9,020 bases of DNA. Source: JBLIOB01 sp047639575 (lineage in GTDB: Bacteria > Bacteroidota > Bacteroidia > Flavobacteriales_D > Parvicellaceae). The stretch is from positions 1 to 9,020 of the forward strand of contig JBLIOB010000163.1 in the NCBI GenBank assembly GCA_047639575.1, given 5' to 3'. Shown here one piece after another: positions 1 to 7,327 of this stretch. The stretch's first letter is position 1; each line of letters starts with the position of its first letter. The notes beneath the pieces were generated by a model. The model did no database searches and was not told the DNA's origin. It worked only from the letters and a program-made list of their open reading frames with translations. The position numbers and the translations under genes are program-made.

Positions 1-1865
1 CCTTCTCCATCTGATCCAGCATTGCAACTTACATTCGTTTGTGTGAATGATACGTTTAAGGATTGTGGTTCGGTAATCGTTACACTGTCTGTTATTGTAC
101 ATCCATTCCCATCAGTTACAGTTAAGCCATAACTTCCTGCTGTGATGCCATTGGCAATACTATCCGCATCTGCATTGGTCCATAAATAAGTATATGGTAA
201 AGTTCCTCCCGTTGGAGTACCTACTCCTTCACCATCCGATGAGCCATTACAACTCGTATTGGTCTGACTCATAGACACCTGAAGCAATGATGGTTGATTA
301 ACTGTTAAGGTGCTGTCTATACTACAGCCGTTTAAATCTGTGATAGTTACTACGTAATTAGCTACTCCTACATTATTTGCCAAACTATCTAAATCTCCAT
401 TGGTCCAACTGTAGCTATAAGGACTCGTTCCTCCTGATGCTGATGCACTTGCAAATCCACTAGTACCTCCATTACATAATACATCAAATGTGGCGGTGGT
501 CATTGTAAGCGGAGCTAATGGCTGGGTAATTAAAACGGTATCAGCATCAGTACAGCCGTTTCCATCAATTACTGAAACGATATATTGACCGTTACTCAGA
601 CCTAGGCCAGTTTGCCCGCCACCTCCGGTTGGAGTCCATGAATAGGAAAGCGGTATTGTTCCGGTAATCATGGATACGGTTGCAGTTCCATCATTTCCTC
701 CAAAACAGGAAACATTCGTTTGTAAACTAATCGAAATATCTAAAGGAACAGTTGCGTTGACAACTACAATACTATCTATCGCAGAACATCCATTTAAATC
801 GGTAACGGTAACAATATAAGTTCCAGCTCCAACATTAGTGACTGTATTAGTGGTTTCACCACTGCTCCATAATAATGTATAAGGCGTTACGCCACCTGAA
901 GGATTGGCATTAATCTGTCCGTTAGACAATCCACAGGTACTACTTGAATATGAAGGAGACAAACTTAATAATGGAGGTTCCAGAACTGTAATGGATTGCG
1001 TTATTACACAATTATTAGAATCTGTAACAGTTACCGTGTAGACTCCAGCAATCAATGAAGGAGCTACATCTGTGGTACTTGTACTTCCGATCCAAGAATA
1101 AGTATACGGAGCTGTACCTCCAGCAACTGTAACAGTAGCCGTTCCATTTGACTCGCCAAAACAAACCACAGAATCCATTGTGTATGTCAACGAAAGAGGA
1201 GCTAAAGGCTCTGTTATTATAACATTTGCCAAGGCCTGACATCCATTAGAATCTGAAACGGTTATGGTATAGCTTCCAGCAAATAATCCAGTACCTGTCT
1301 GAGAGTTTCCTCCGGTTGGTGCCCACAGAAATGTATATCCTGGAGTTCCTCCAGACATTGTTACTGTTGCGGTACCATCATTTCCTCCAAAGCAATTTAC
1401 GTTTTGGAACCCAGTAATAGTAGAAGACAAAAATGTAGGTTGTGTTATTGTAATAACTGTAGAATCCTGACAGCCATTCGCGTCAGTAATGGTAGCTGTA
1501 TATGTACCTTGCCCCAATCCTGTGGCCGTTGAATCGGTTCCTCCTGAAGGAGACCAACTATAAGAATATGGCCCTGTACCTCCAAATGGCGTAACGATTG
1601 CTGTTCCATCAGACCCGAAAAAACAGGAGACATTAGACTGTGTAAAGGTACTCGTTAAAATTGCTGGTTCAGTAATCGTTACAGTTTCAGTGGTTGGGCA
1701 TCCTAACCCATCCGCAACATCAATAGTATAAGTACCAGGAGGTATATTAATTGCAGAGCTACCTGTTTGAATCGGGGTAGTATTCCAAGAATAAGTATAA
1801 ACTGGTGTCCCTCCAACAGATGAGATCGAAGCACTTCCGTCATTACTTCCGAAACAACTTATATT
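1..1865 (-). repeat. SprB-type repeat array, eight complete units and the start of a ninth
   Basis: From residue 633 the protein repeats the pattern SC(F/N)GG-x-DGTA...GGTxPYxYxW...GxYxVTVTDxNGC...TITEP. The first Cys of successive units falls at residues 636, 713, 790, 867, 943, 1019, 1096, 1171 and 1246, a period of 75-77 residues (about 230 bases). Each complete unit has a second Cys in the (N)GC motif (NNC in the fourth), so one disulfide per unit is plausible. This is the repeat type of SprB, the mobile gliding adhesin of Flavobacterium johnsoniae. The array continues past the left edge. Its DNA is repetitive at protein level but well diverged between units. Confidence 0.85.
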
Positions 1866-3761
1866 ATTAGGTACAACCGTATTTACACCATCAAAGTCCA
1901 CAAAAGTGATAGTAACCTCATCGGAATCTGCCGGGCAAGTTCCAGTGCCAGTATTAATTAATGTTAACGTTACTGACCCTGAATCTATTTCGGCTGCAGT
2001 GGGGTAATAATCCACTACCGTATCTTGATCACTTTGATTATAAACACCAGCTCCGCCAGACCACATTCCTCCTGTACTTCCGGTTACACCTCCAGATAAC
2101 GATACTATGGTTGCGTTAGTACATACTGTTTGATCGGGGCCCGCATTAGCACTAATTGTTCCAGGTATTTGAGTAACTAATACTGATGCAGCTACTGGTG
2201 GACAGCCAGTTATATTGCTAATTACCACCGTATAAGTTCCTGCGCCAACAAAGATAGATTGTGACGTATCTGAAGTATTCCATTGATAACTGAAAGGAGG
2301 AACCCCTCCTGTGGTATTCACAGTTAAAGTTATACCCGTATCACCAGGACAAATTATCGCTGGGTCAGGTGTGATATTTGCAACCAAAGTTGTGTCACAA
2401 ATAAAGGGGCAATTTGAATGAGTTATTGTTCCAGGACCAAAAGATACTGCTCCGGCTGTTGAAAGCATTCTCCCAACAATATCACAACTAGCACCTGCTG
2501 AAACTGCAGCATTATTAGTTATCATTGTTCCTTTCATTATTGTTGATGCCCCCATGGAAACAGCACCTTCTGCAACCCAATAGACATTACAATATCTTGC
2601 TCCATTTATTAAAACAACAGATGATAAGGCTCCGGTTGCAAATGCTCCCCCAAACCTAAAAATAAATACTGCATTAGTATCTCCTAAACCATCCAAAGTA
2701 AGGACTCCAGCCAAAGAACCAGCTCCAGCTATAGTATAGACTCCAGTAGTTAGAGTTTCACCACTACCAAATGCAGGTGCGTGAGTATTACAACCTGTAC
2801 ATGGCACGGCCATTAACTGGGTATAAGCTGTAGCTAAATCTACTTTAGCTTGAGCCGTTACAGCATCAGTATTATAGATAGTTCCGTTTACAATTGTTGG
2901 AGCTCCAAAACCAGAAATAGAGCCAAGATCTGAACCTATGTCTCCTGTAAAAGTAGATGTCCCAGAATTAGACAATGCTCCATTACTTGTAAAAAGAACA
3001 AAATCGATTGCTGAACCATATCCGAAACTACAACATGGATCAGGAACCGGTGGTGGTGGTGGTGGCACACTTGTGCAAACTGGAATACCTATTGTAGCAG
3101 GTCCAAAAGCTATTGCTCCAGTAGTAGAAAGCAATCTCCCTTCAATATTTGATCCGTTAGCAGCTGAAACTGCTGCATTATTAGCCAATAGTGTACCTTT
3201 CATTATTGAGTTTGCTCCAACGGAAAGAGCTCCCTCTGCCACCCAATAGATATTACAGTATCTTGCATCATTAGTTAAAACAACAGACGAAGCAGCACCT
3301 ACAGCAAATGCACCTCCAAACCTAAAAATAAATACTGCGTTAGTATCTCCTAAACCATCCAAAGTGAGGACTCCTGCCAAAGAGCCAGCTCCAGCTATAG
3401 TATATACTCCTGCATTTAGAGTTTCTCCACTACCAAATGCCGGGGTATGACTACTATTAGTTACTGGTTCTGTTGTTAACTGAGTATAAACTGTAGCTAA
3501 ATCTATTTTAGCTTGAGCTGTTACGGCATCGGCAGTATATTCAGTCCCAACTAAAATTGATGGAATTCCAAAACCAGAAACAGCACCAAGATCTGAACCT
3601 ACGTCACCTGTAACATTAGATACTCCAGTATTAGAAACTGCACCACTACTTGTAAAGAGTGCAAAATTAGAAACAGTTCCAAGATTAATTTGTCCAAAAG
3701 TTAATAATGGAAACATTAACAGCACTGTAATTATATGATATCTTTTAATTGCGTTTTTCAT
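1..3761 (-). CDS. Giant secreted adhesin: tandem DUF3494 (ice-binding-like) domains plus SprB-type repeats, C-terminus outside window
   Basis: The frame is open from the ATG at 3761 to the left edge with no in-frame stop: 1253 codons, C-terminus missing. Residues 1-23 form a signal peptide (basic MKNAIKR, hydrophobic core, likely cut at TFG/Q). Residues 25-229 and 245-451 are two DUF3494 domains. They are recognisable from the opening LGTVSNFALFTSSGA, then TGDVGSDLG, then LTLDGLGDTNAVFIF, then the YCNIYW and GRLLS blocks. A Pro-rich linker (P233-P238) joins them. Residues 452-632 hold two PKD/Ig-like modules, including AGPDQTVC. From residue 633 the protein is an array of SprB-type repeats. 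Likely role: a cell-surface adhesin exported by T9SS, the DUF3494 pair being the probable ligand-binding tip. Ice is the best-known ligand of the family but not the only possibility. The start lies 22 bases after the PorP/SprF stop, so the gene is probably cotranscribed; no Shine-Dalgarno sequence is evident. I expect a type B sorting domain at the unseen C-terminus. Confidence 0.9.
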   Translation of the reverse strand, partial: MKNAIKRYHIITVLLMFPLLTFGQINLGTVSNFALFTSSGAVSNTGVSNVTGDVGSDLGAVSGFGIPSILVGTEYTADAVTAQAKIDLATVYTQLTTEPVTNSSHTPAFGSGETLNAGVYTIAGAGSLAGVLTLDGLGDTNAVFIFRFGGAFAVGAASSVVLTNDARYCNIYWVAEGALSVGANSIMKGTLLANNAAVSAANGSNIEGRLLSTTGAIAFGPATIGIPVCTSVPPPPPPVPDPCCSFGYGSAIDFVLFTSNGALSNSGTSTFTGDIGSDLGSISGFGAPTIVNGTIYNTDAVTAQAKVDLATAYTQLMAVPCTGCNTHAPAFGSGETLTTGVYTIAGAGSLAGVLTLDGLGDTNAVFIFRFGGAFATGALSSVVLINGARYCNVYWVAEGAVSMGASTIMKGTMITNNAAVSAGASCDIVGRMLSTAGAVSFGPGTITHSNCPFICDTTLVANITPDPAIICPGDTGITLTVNTTGGVPPFSYQWNTSDTSQSIFVGAGTYTVVISNITGCPPVAASVLVTQIPGTISANAGPDQTVCTNATIVSLSGGVTGSTGGMWSGGAGVYNQSDQDTVVDYYPTAAEIDSGSVTLTLINTGTGTCPADSDEVTITFVDFDGVNTVVPNNISCFGSNDGSASISSVGGTPVYTYSWNTTPIQTGSSAINIPPGTYTIDVADGLGCPTTETVTITEPAILTSTFTQSNVSCFFGSDGTAIVTPFGGTGPYSYSWSPSGGTDSTATGLGQGTYTATITDANGCQDSTVITITQPTFLSSTITGFQNVNCFGGNDGTATVTMSGGTPGYTFLWAPTGGNSQTGTGLFAGSYTITVSDSNGCQALANVIITEPLAPLSLTYTMDSVVCFGESNGTATVTVAGGTAPYTYSWIGSTSTTDVAPSLIAGVYTVTVTDSNNCVITQSITVLEPPLLSLSPSYSSSTCGLSNGQINANPSGGVTPYTLLWSSGETTNTVTNVGAGTYIVTVTDLNGCSAIDSIVVVNATVPLDISISLQTNVSCFGGNDGTATVSMITGTIPLSYSWTPTGGGGQTGLGLSNGQYIVSVIDGNGCTDADTVLITQPLAPLTMTTATFDVLCNGGTSGFASASASGGTSPYSYSWTNGDLDSLANNVGVANYVVTITDLNGCSIDSTLTVNQPSLLQVSMSQTNTSCNGSSDGEGVGTPTGGTLPYTYLWTNADADSIANGITAGSYGLTVTDGNGCTITDSVTITEPQSLNVSFTQTNVSCNAGSDGE
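1866..2408 (-). other. Two PKD/Ig-like modules between DUF3494 pair and SprB array
   Basis: This part encodes residues 452-632. The first module has the features of a SprB/PKD-like fold: NTTGGVPPFSYQWN, then GAGTYTVVISNITGCPP. The second begins AGPDQTVCTNA and continues through GGMWSGGAG and DYYPTAAEIDSG, a pattern common in large Bacteroidota surface proteins. Both probably act as rigid spacers holding the N-terminal DUF3494 pair away from the cell. Confidence 0.7.
2409..3029 (-). repeat. DUF3494 domain, copy 2 (inside the giant adhesin)
   Basis: This segment encodes residues 245-451, starting near SFGYGSAIDFVLF and ending near GPGTITHSNC. It carries the same landmarks as copy 1: TGDIGSDLG, DAVTAQAKVDLATAYTQL, LTLDGLGDTNAVFIF, YCNVYW and GRMLSTAGA. 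It differs from copy 1 by a small Cys-containing insertion (VPCTGCNTHAP) and an extra Cys near ASCDIVG, so it may be disulfide-stabilised. Divergence is concentrated at the two ends, while the centre is invariant. Confidence 0.88.
3051..3065. repeat. (TGG)5 trinucleotide repeat encoding the poly-proline linker
   Basis: Five perfect TGG units on the plus strand read as CCA proline codons on the coding strand. With the adjacent CCG they give six consecutive prolines (P233-P238) between the DUF3494 copies. Because the unit is three bases, slippage would lengthen or shorten the linker without shifting the frame. Confidence 0.9.
3075..3689 (-). repeat. DUF3494 domain, copy 1 (inside the giant adhesin)
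   Basis: This segment encodes residues 25-229. It runs from the family's opening LGTVSNFALF through DAVTAQAKIDLATVYTQL, the conserved centre LAGVLTLDGLGDTNAVFIF, and the closing GRLLSTTGAIAFGP block. A length of about 205 residues fits a complete domain; known members fold as an irregular beta-solenoid. It aligns with copy 2 at an offset of 666 bases (222 codons). A 36-residue block, GVYTIAGAG to FRFGGAFA, is identical in both copies. Whether the ice-binding face is intact cannot be judged by eye, because family members lack a strict ice-binding motif. Confidence 0.88.
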
Positions 3762-3783
3762 ACTCTAATCAATCTAATGTGGC

Positions 3784-4869
3784 TTACTTTAAAATTTGAC
3801 CTTCTAGCTGTTCTCTCTGTTCCTTACTGATATATGGCAAATATTTATGAATTTCCGTTCTTAGCTTTTCCATTACGTACTGCTTGTGTTTTTCACTTTT
3901 GGAAGATTCAGCAGTTACAAAATACTCATCAATTAATTCAAACACCTTTTTAGTTGCCTCTTCTTCTGTCATAAAAAAACCAGATTCATCAACAAAATCA
4001 GCATCCCTTTTAACTAAAGTCTTTCTAAACCCAATCATCACTTCATGACCTAGGCCAAGGTTTGAAACACCATTAATACCAATATCATAAGAATAGCCCA
4101 TATAAAAGTTTTTATAATACAATGCGAGATTAGCATTTATAGCATAACCATGATTGTAACCAATACCGATTTCAATAAAATCTTTATACCCAACATTAAC
4201 ATCTGCCATAAAAGCTATAGGAGTGCGATCCATATACCTTACAAATAAACTTGGAGTTAAATCTATGTCAGTTGTTAATTCAAACAAATTTGAAACATGA
4301 AAGAAATAATTTTGAGAAAGGTTTGTAAAAGTATTTTCACTGTCCATTCCCAATAGGTTAAGAGATGATAGCCCAACAAGTAACCCTCCATTCACATATG
4401 TCATACCGAAATTAGCATCAAAAACAGACTCTTTGACTGTTCCCATATTTGCAACTGGGTCATTTTGATCTACAACAACTGAATTTTCAAAAGCAACTGA
4501 ATACTGCTCCCATTTAGCTCCAAGTCCAAACAGCAACCTACTGTCATCCGTTAATTTAATTCCATATGAATAATTTCCGTTAACATTTATCCGATTATTC
4601 AACCCTCTCACATCTCTGTTAACCGCTATTCCAATCCCATTTTTCTCATTTAAGCTGCATTCTCCAACTAACCATTGGTTACTGGGTGAGTTATTAATTC
4701 CTGACCACCATGATCGATGAATCAGGCTTACATTCATTTTGGACATTTGCCCAGCCAATGATGGATTGAAAGTAGAATGTGCATATTCGGAAAAATTACT
4801 GATAGGCAGTTGCTGTCCGTAAACAACGGTAGACATTATAATAACTAATATGTATATTATCTTTTTCAA
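3784..4869 (-). CDS. PorP/SprF family type IX secretion membrane protein with C-terminal extension
   Basis: This 361-residue protein has a signal peptide at residues 1-18 (MKKIIYILVIIMSTVVYG, then QQ). The family signature follows: QLPISNFSEYAHSTFNPSLAG at about 20-40 and HRSWWSGINNSP at 51-62. Alternating beta-strands then run to HEVMIGFRKT near 283, giving an outer-membrane beta-barrel. SprF of F. johnsoniae is needed for export of SprB, and family members usually sit beside the type B T9SS substrate they serve. Here large substrates lie on both sides. The family normally ends at the last strand (xxIGFR-like), but this protein continues for about 78 polar, helix-prone residues (284-361) rich in Lys and Glu. 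The start is TTG; the next in-frame ATG, at residue 12, would cut the signal peptide in half. The paralogue cannot be named from this sequence alone. Confidence 0.9.
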   Translation of the reverse strand: MKKIIYILVIIMSTVVYGQQLPISNFSEYAHSTFNPSLAGQMSKMNVSLIHRSWWSGINNSPSNQWLVGECSLNEKNGIGIAVNRDVRGLNNRINVNGNYSYGIKLTDDSRLLFGLGAKWEQYSVAFENSVVVDQNDPVANMGTVKESVFDANFGMTYVNGGLLVGLSSLNLLGMDSENTFTNLSQNYFFHVSNLFELTTDIDLTPSLFVRYMDRTPIAFMADVNVGYKDFIEIGIGYNHGYAINANLALYYKNFYMGYSYDIGINGVSNLGLGHEVMIGFRKTLVKRDADFVDESGFFMTEEEATKKVFELIDEYFVTAESSKSEKHKQYVMEKLRTEIHKYLPYISKEQREQLEGQILK

Positions 4870-4880
4870 ATTAATTCCTA
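4867..4880 (-). promoter_or_regulatory. Shine-Dalgarno-like AGGA and TTG start, overlapping the upstream stop
   Basis: On the coding strand the end of the upstream gene reads AGGAATTAATTTG. TAA ends that gene, one T follows, then TTG starts the PorP/SprF gene. AGGA lies six bases before the TTG, a good ribosome-binding distance, although most Bacteroidota genes lack such a site. The arrangement suggests translational coupling: a ribosome finishing the upstream adhesin could restart at once on the secretion partner. Confidence 0.6.
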
Positions 4881-7327
4881 GAATGTAAATCTAAACTGCC
4901 AGTCTTTTCAACCCCAGTGTTGTTAATGTTTACAACGTAATAATATGTTCCGTCAGGTAGCGATCCGCCTGAATATTCCCCTGACCAATCGTTATTGTAG
5001 TTTGACGACTGATATACTACTTGTCCGTTATTATTAAATACGAGCGCGTTTACAACGCCTCCATCTTCTACACCGCTAATTTTCCAAACATCATTTAAAC
5101 CATCACCATTCCTGGTGATTAAATTGGCAATTACAATTTGACTATTTAAAACCGTAACAAATATGGAATCCTGATAAACACAGCCAAAAGTGTCGGTAAT
5201 TTCAATAGTTATATAAGTAGATGATATTGGAGACGCTTGCACTGAAGAACCAGTAGTTCCGTCCAATACAGAAAAAGGCGACCATGAATAACTTGCACCT
5301 CCCGTAGCTGTTAACGTTGCTTGGTCTCCAGCATCAATTGTTGTATCCGAAGATATAAAGTAGTTAACCGGATGCATATCAAGAAAAACAACATTGGAAT
5401 AAACCAGAGGACAAATTCCGTTAACTACTTCCACCCTGTAATATTCCGCTGCAAGAATATTTACATATGAATAATTATTTGTAGTTAATGGAATTGAGCT
5501 CCAGGCGCTACCGTCAATAGAACTTTGCCACTCCAGTATTACTCCATTGTTTCCAGATAAAAATAAAGTTCCTGAATTTTGATCAAAGCAAACTGTGTCA
5601 TTTGCGCTCAACAACCCAGGATTTGTTATAGAGTCCACATTCACATTAAAATAACCTGTATCAGGCAAACAAACACCACTTTGGATAATGACCTGATAAT
5701 AGGCTGTATTTGTAAGGTTAATAAAAGAATGGGAATTTCCTGATCCAACACTGTCCCAAGTAATACCAGCATCTGAAGATTCATTCCAATTAATCGCTGA
5801 GCCAATTGATCCGGATAAATAAACTGAATCAGAATTTGCAATTTCACAAACAGATAAAGGCCCTAAAACTGATCCTATCTGAGAGGTAGGATCAACAGTT
5901 ACTGTGATATCATTTGAAACTTCATTTGGACAAACCCCTGAACCCATGATCGCATGATACATTGTTGTAGTTGATATACCGCTAAAATCATTAGTTACAG
6001 TAGTGTTCCCTAGCCCAGACCAAATTCCCCCTCCATTAGTTGACTTTTCCCAGTCTAGGATGCTTCCGGAATGTCCTGACAAGTTTGAATACCCAAAATT
6101 AACAAGTTCGCATACAGTGGTATCTGTCATTACGGTTCCGCCAATAGGCATAGCATCTACAGTAACTGTCAACAAATTTGAAGTGTCGTCAACGCAGCCA
6201 AGCACAATCATTCTGTAAACTGTCGTAACAGTAATATTAAGGTAATTTAATGAATCAGTTGAATTAACAATAGTATCCCATAAAGTTCCTCCATCAGTCG
6301 ATTCCTCCCAACTTCCAATAACTCCAGAATATCCATTAACTGATATTGTTCCTGAATTAGCGCTATCACAAACTGCAAAATCTCCACTTGTGAATATTCC
6401 GCCAACCGCCCCTGCCTGAACATTCACTATAACGGTATCTGAATATGCCATAGCGCAAGAACCATTCTGTATTGGCACTCTGTACCAAGTTGTTACGGCC
6501 AAATTGGTGAACGACTCTGAAGAAGTTGTATTAAACAAAGAACTCCAAGTGACTCCACCGTCAATAGAACTTTCCCAATCAACAATGCTCCCCAATTCCC
6601 CACTTAAATTGACAGAACCACTGTTAGGAGGTATACATACAACTAGTGGCCCTGACAACGAACCTCCAATAGTTGGCAGGTCAATAGTCATTTGCGCTAT
6701 AGAGGATGTATCTGTAGGGCAAAATCCATTATCAACAATCGCCCTATACCATGTTTCAGTTGGTAGGTTTAAGAAAGACTCTGAATTTGTTGTGTTTGAA
6801 ATATTATTCCATAAACCGCCAAAGTCATCAGAAAATTCCCAATTAAGTATAGAACCAATTTCACCAGTTAAAGTTAAAGTTCCAGAGTTTCCTGAAAGAC
6901 ATACACTTCCAGAACTATTAACAACACCGCCAACTGTATTAGCATCTGAAATCACAACATATCCATTAATCGTATCATTTGTAGAATTAATGTCACCAGC
7001 AAGTGATGTGTATAATTGAAAAGTATATGTTCCTGGAACAGAGAGGTCCGCAGATACAGAAAAAGTATGTGTATAGCCTGTTAAAGAAGGAAATAAACCA
7101 AGTGCAACAACATCAGTGACCGCTGCCCCTCCATTAATTTTATATGAAACGTTAAATGATGATGACGTAGAAGCACCATAATTAAATACTTGAACAGTTA
7201 CGGTTTCAGTTGAGCTAATTTCGCAACCAGACGTAGGGCTTAGTGCAGCAAGCAAACCTATATCTTGGCCGAAAGATGCGATAGACCAACTGAAACAGAA
7301 TAAACTGATTAAAAGTTTCTTCTGCAT
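4871..7327 (-). CDS. Secreted multi-Ig-repeat protein with T9SS type B C-terminal sorting domain
   Basis: This 818-residue protein is complete. Residues 1-20 are a signal peptide (MQKKLLISLFCFSWSIASFG, then Q). Residues 22-130 resemble a CARDB-like beta-sandwich (VTVQVFNYGAS, then PGTYTFQLYTS). Residues 132-654 are six Ig-like repeats, each about 87 residues. Residues 655-730 are PKD-like, with ATGGASYSWSP. Residues 731-818 are the gliding-motility-associated C-terminal domain, with the hallmarks TRNGDGLNDVW, VFNNNGQVVYQS, YNNDWSG and LPDGTYYYVV. This domain routes proteins through the type IX secretion system to the cell surface or medium. There is no catalytic domain, so an adhesin or structural surface role is likely. 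The ATG at 7327 directly precedes a standard signal peptide. It is the first gene of the operon. Confidence 0.9.
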   Translation of the reverse strand: MQKKLLISLFCFSWSIASFGQDIGLLAALSPTSGCEISSTETVTVQVFNYGASTSSSFNVSYKINGGAAVTDVVALGLFPSLTGYTHTFSVSADLSVPGTYTFQLYTSLAGDINSTNDTINGYVVISDANTVGGVVNSSGSVCLSGNSGTLTLTGEIGSILNWEFSDDFGGLWNNISNTTNSESFLNLPTETWYRAIVDNGFCPTDTSSIAQMTIDLPTIGGSLSGPLVVCIPPNSGSVNLSGELGSIVDWESSIDGGVTWSSLFNTTSSESFTNLAVTTWYRVPIQNGSCAMAYSDTVIVNVQAGAVGGIFTSGDFAVCDSANSGTISVNGYSGVIGSWEESTDGGTLWDTIVNSTDSLNYLNITVTTVYRMIVLGCVDDTSNLLTVTVDAMPIGGTVMTDTTVCELVNFGYSNLSGHSGSILDWEKSTNGGGIWSGLGNTTVTNDFSGISTTTMYHAIMGSGVCPNEVSNDITVTVDPTSQIGSVLGPLSVCEIANSDSVYLSGSIGSAINWNESSDAGITWDSVGSGNSHSFINLTNTAYYQVIIQSGVCLPDTGYFNVNVDSITNPGLLSANDTVCFDQNSGTLFLSGNNGVILEWQSSIDGSAWSSIPLTTNNYSYVNILAAEYYRVEVVNGICPLVYSNVVFLDMHPVNYFISSDTTIDAGDQATLTATGGASYSWSPFSVLDGTTGSSVQASPISSTYITIEITDTFGCVYQDSIFVTVLNSQIVIANLITRNGDGLNDVWKISGVEDGGVVNALVFNNNGQVVYQSSNYNNDWSGEYSGGSLPDGTYYYVVNINNTGVEKTGSLDLHSRN
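4874..5137 (-). other. T9SS type B sorting domain (CHU_C / gliding motility-associated C-terminal domain)
   Basis: This codes for residues 731-818. It shows the family order: (I/L)xxRNGDGLNDVW, a strand IVxxxxxFNNNGQVVY, YNNDWSG, LPDGTYYYVV, and a terminal TGSLDL. The usual domain reads TPNGDGxND; here the residue before NGDG is Arg rather than Pro. The protein ends LHSRN, so the final strand is followed by a short tail ending in Arg-Asn. Type B signals depend on a partner of the PorP/SprF class, and one is encoded immediately downstream. Confidence 0.85.
5366..6934 (-). repeat. Six Ig-like repeats with conserved Cys pairs
   Basis: Residues 132-654 of the 818-residue protein contain six units of about 87 residues. 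The pattern is (I/V)GG...VC..xNSG..xLSG..GSIxxWExSxDGGxxW....NTT.S.SF.NL..TTxYR..(V/I).NGxC. Each unit has one pair of cysteines: 143/203, 231/291, 320/378, 406/466, 494/553 and 580/639. The spacing is 58-60 residues throughout. This implies one intradomain disulfide per module and so a periplasmic or extracellular rod. I do not assign a specific Pfam family. Confidence 0.85.

Noticed and set aside
1015..1633. Minus-strand ORFs in alternative frames inside the SprB array
   Set aside because: They overlap the giant gene in other frames. The true frame is open throughout and carries regular SprB-type repeats.
1..1865. CRISPR array or other DNA-level repeat
   Set aside because: The 230-base periodicity is at protein level within one ORF. 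Unit DNA sequences are diverged and there is no alternation of short repeats and spacers.
2938..3249. Plus-strand ORF with a poly-Gly stretch opposite the DUF3494 region
   Set aside because: The glycine run is the reverse of the CCA proline linker codons, and the minus-strand frame is clearly DUF3494.
6003..7019. Plus-strand ORFs opposite the Ig-repeat protein
   Set aside because: The minus-strand frame encodes a complete signal peptide, repeats and sorting domain. The plus-strand ORFs echo the repeat period and have no recognisable features.
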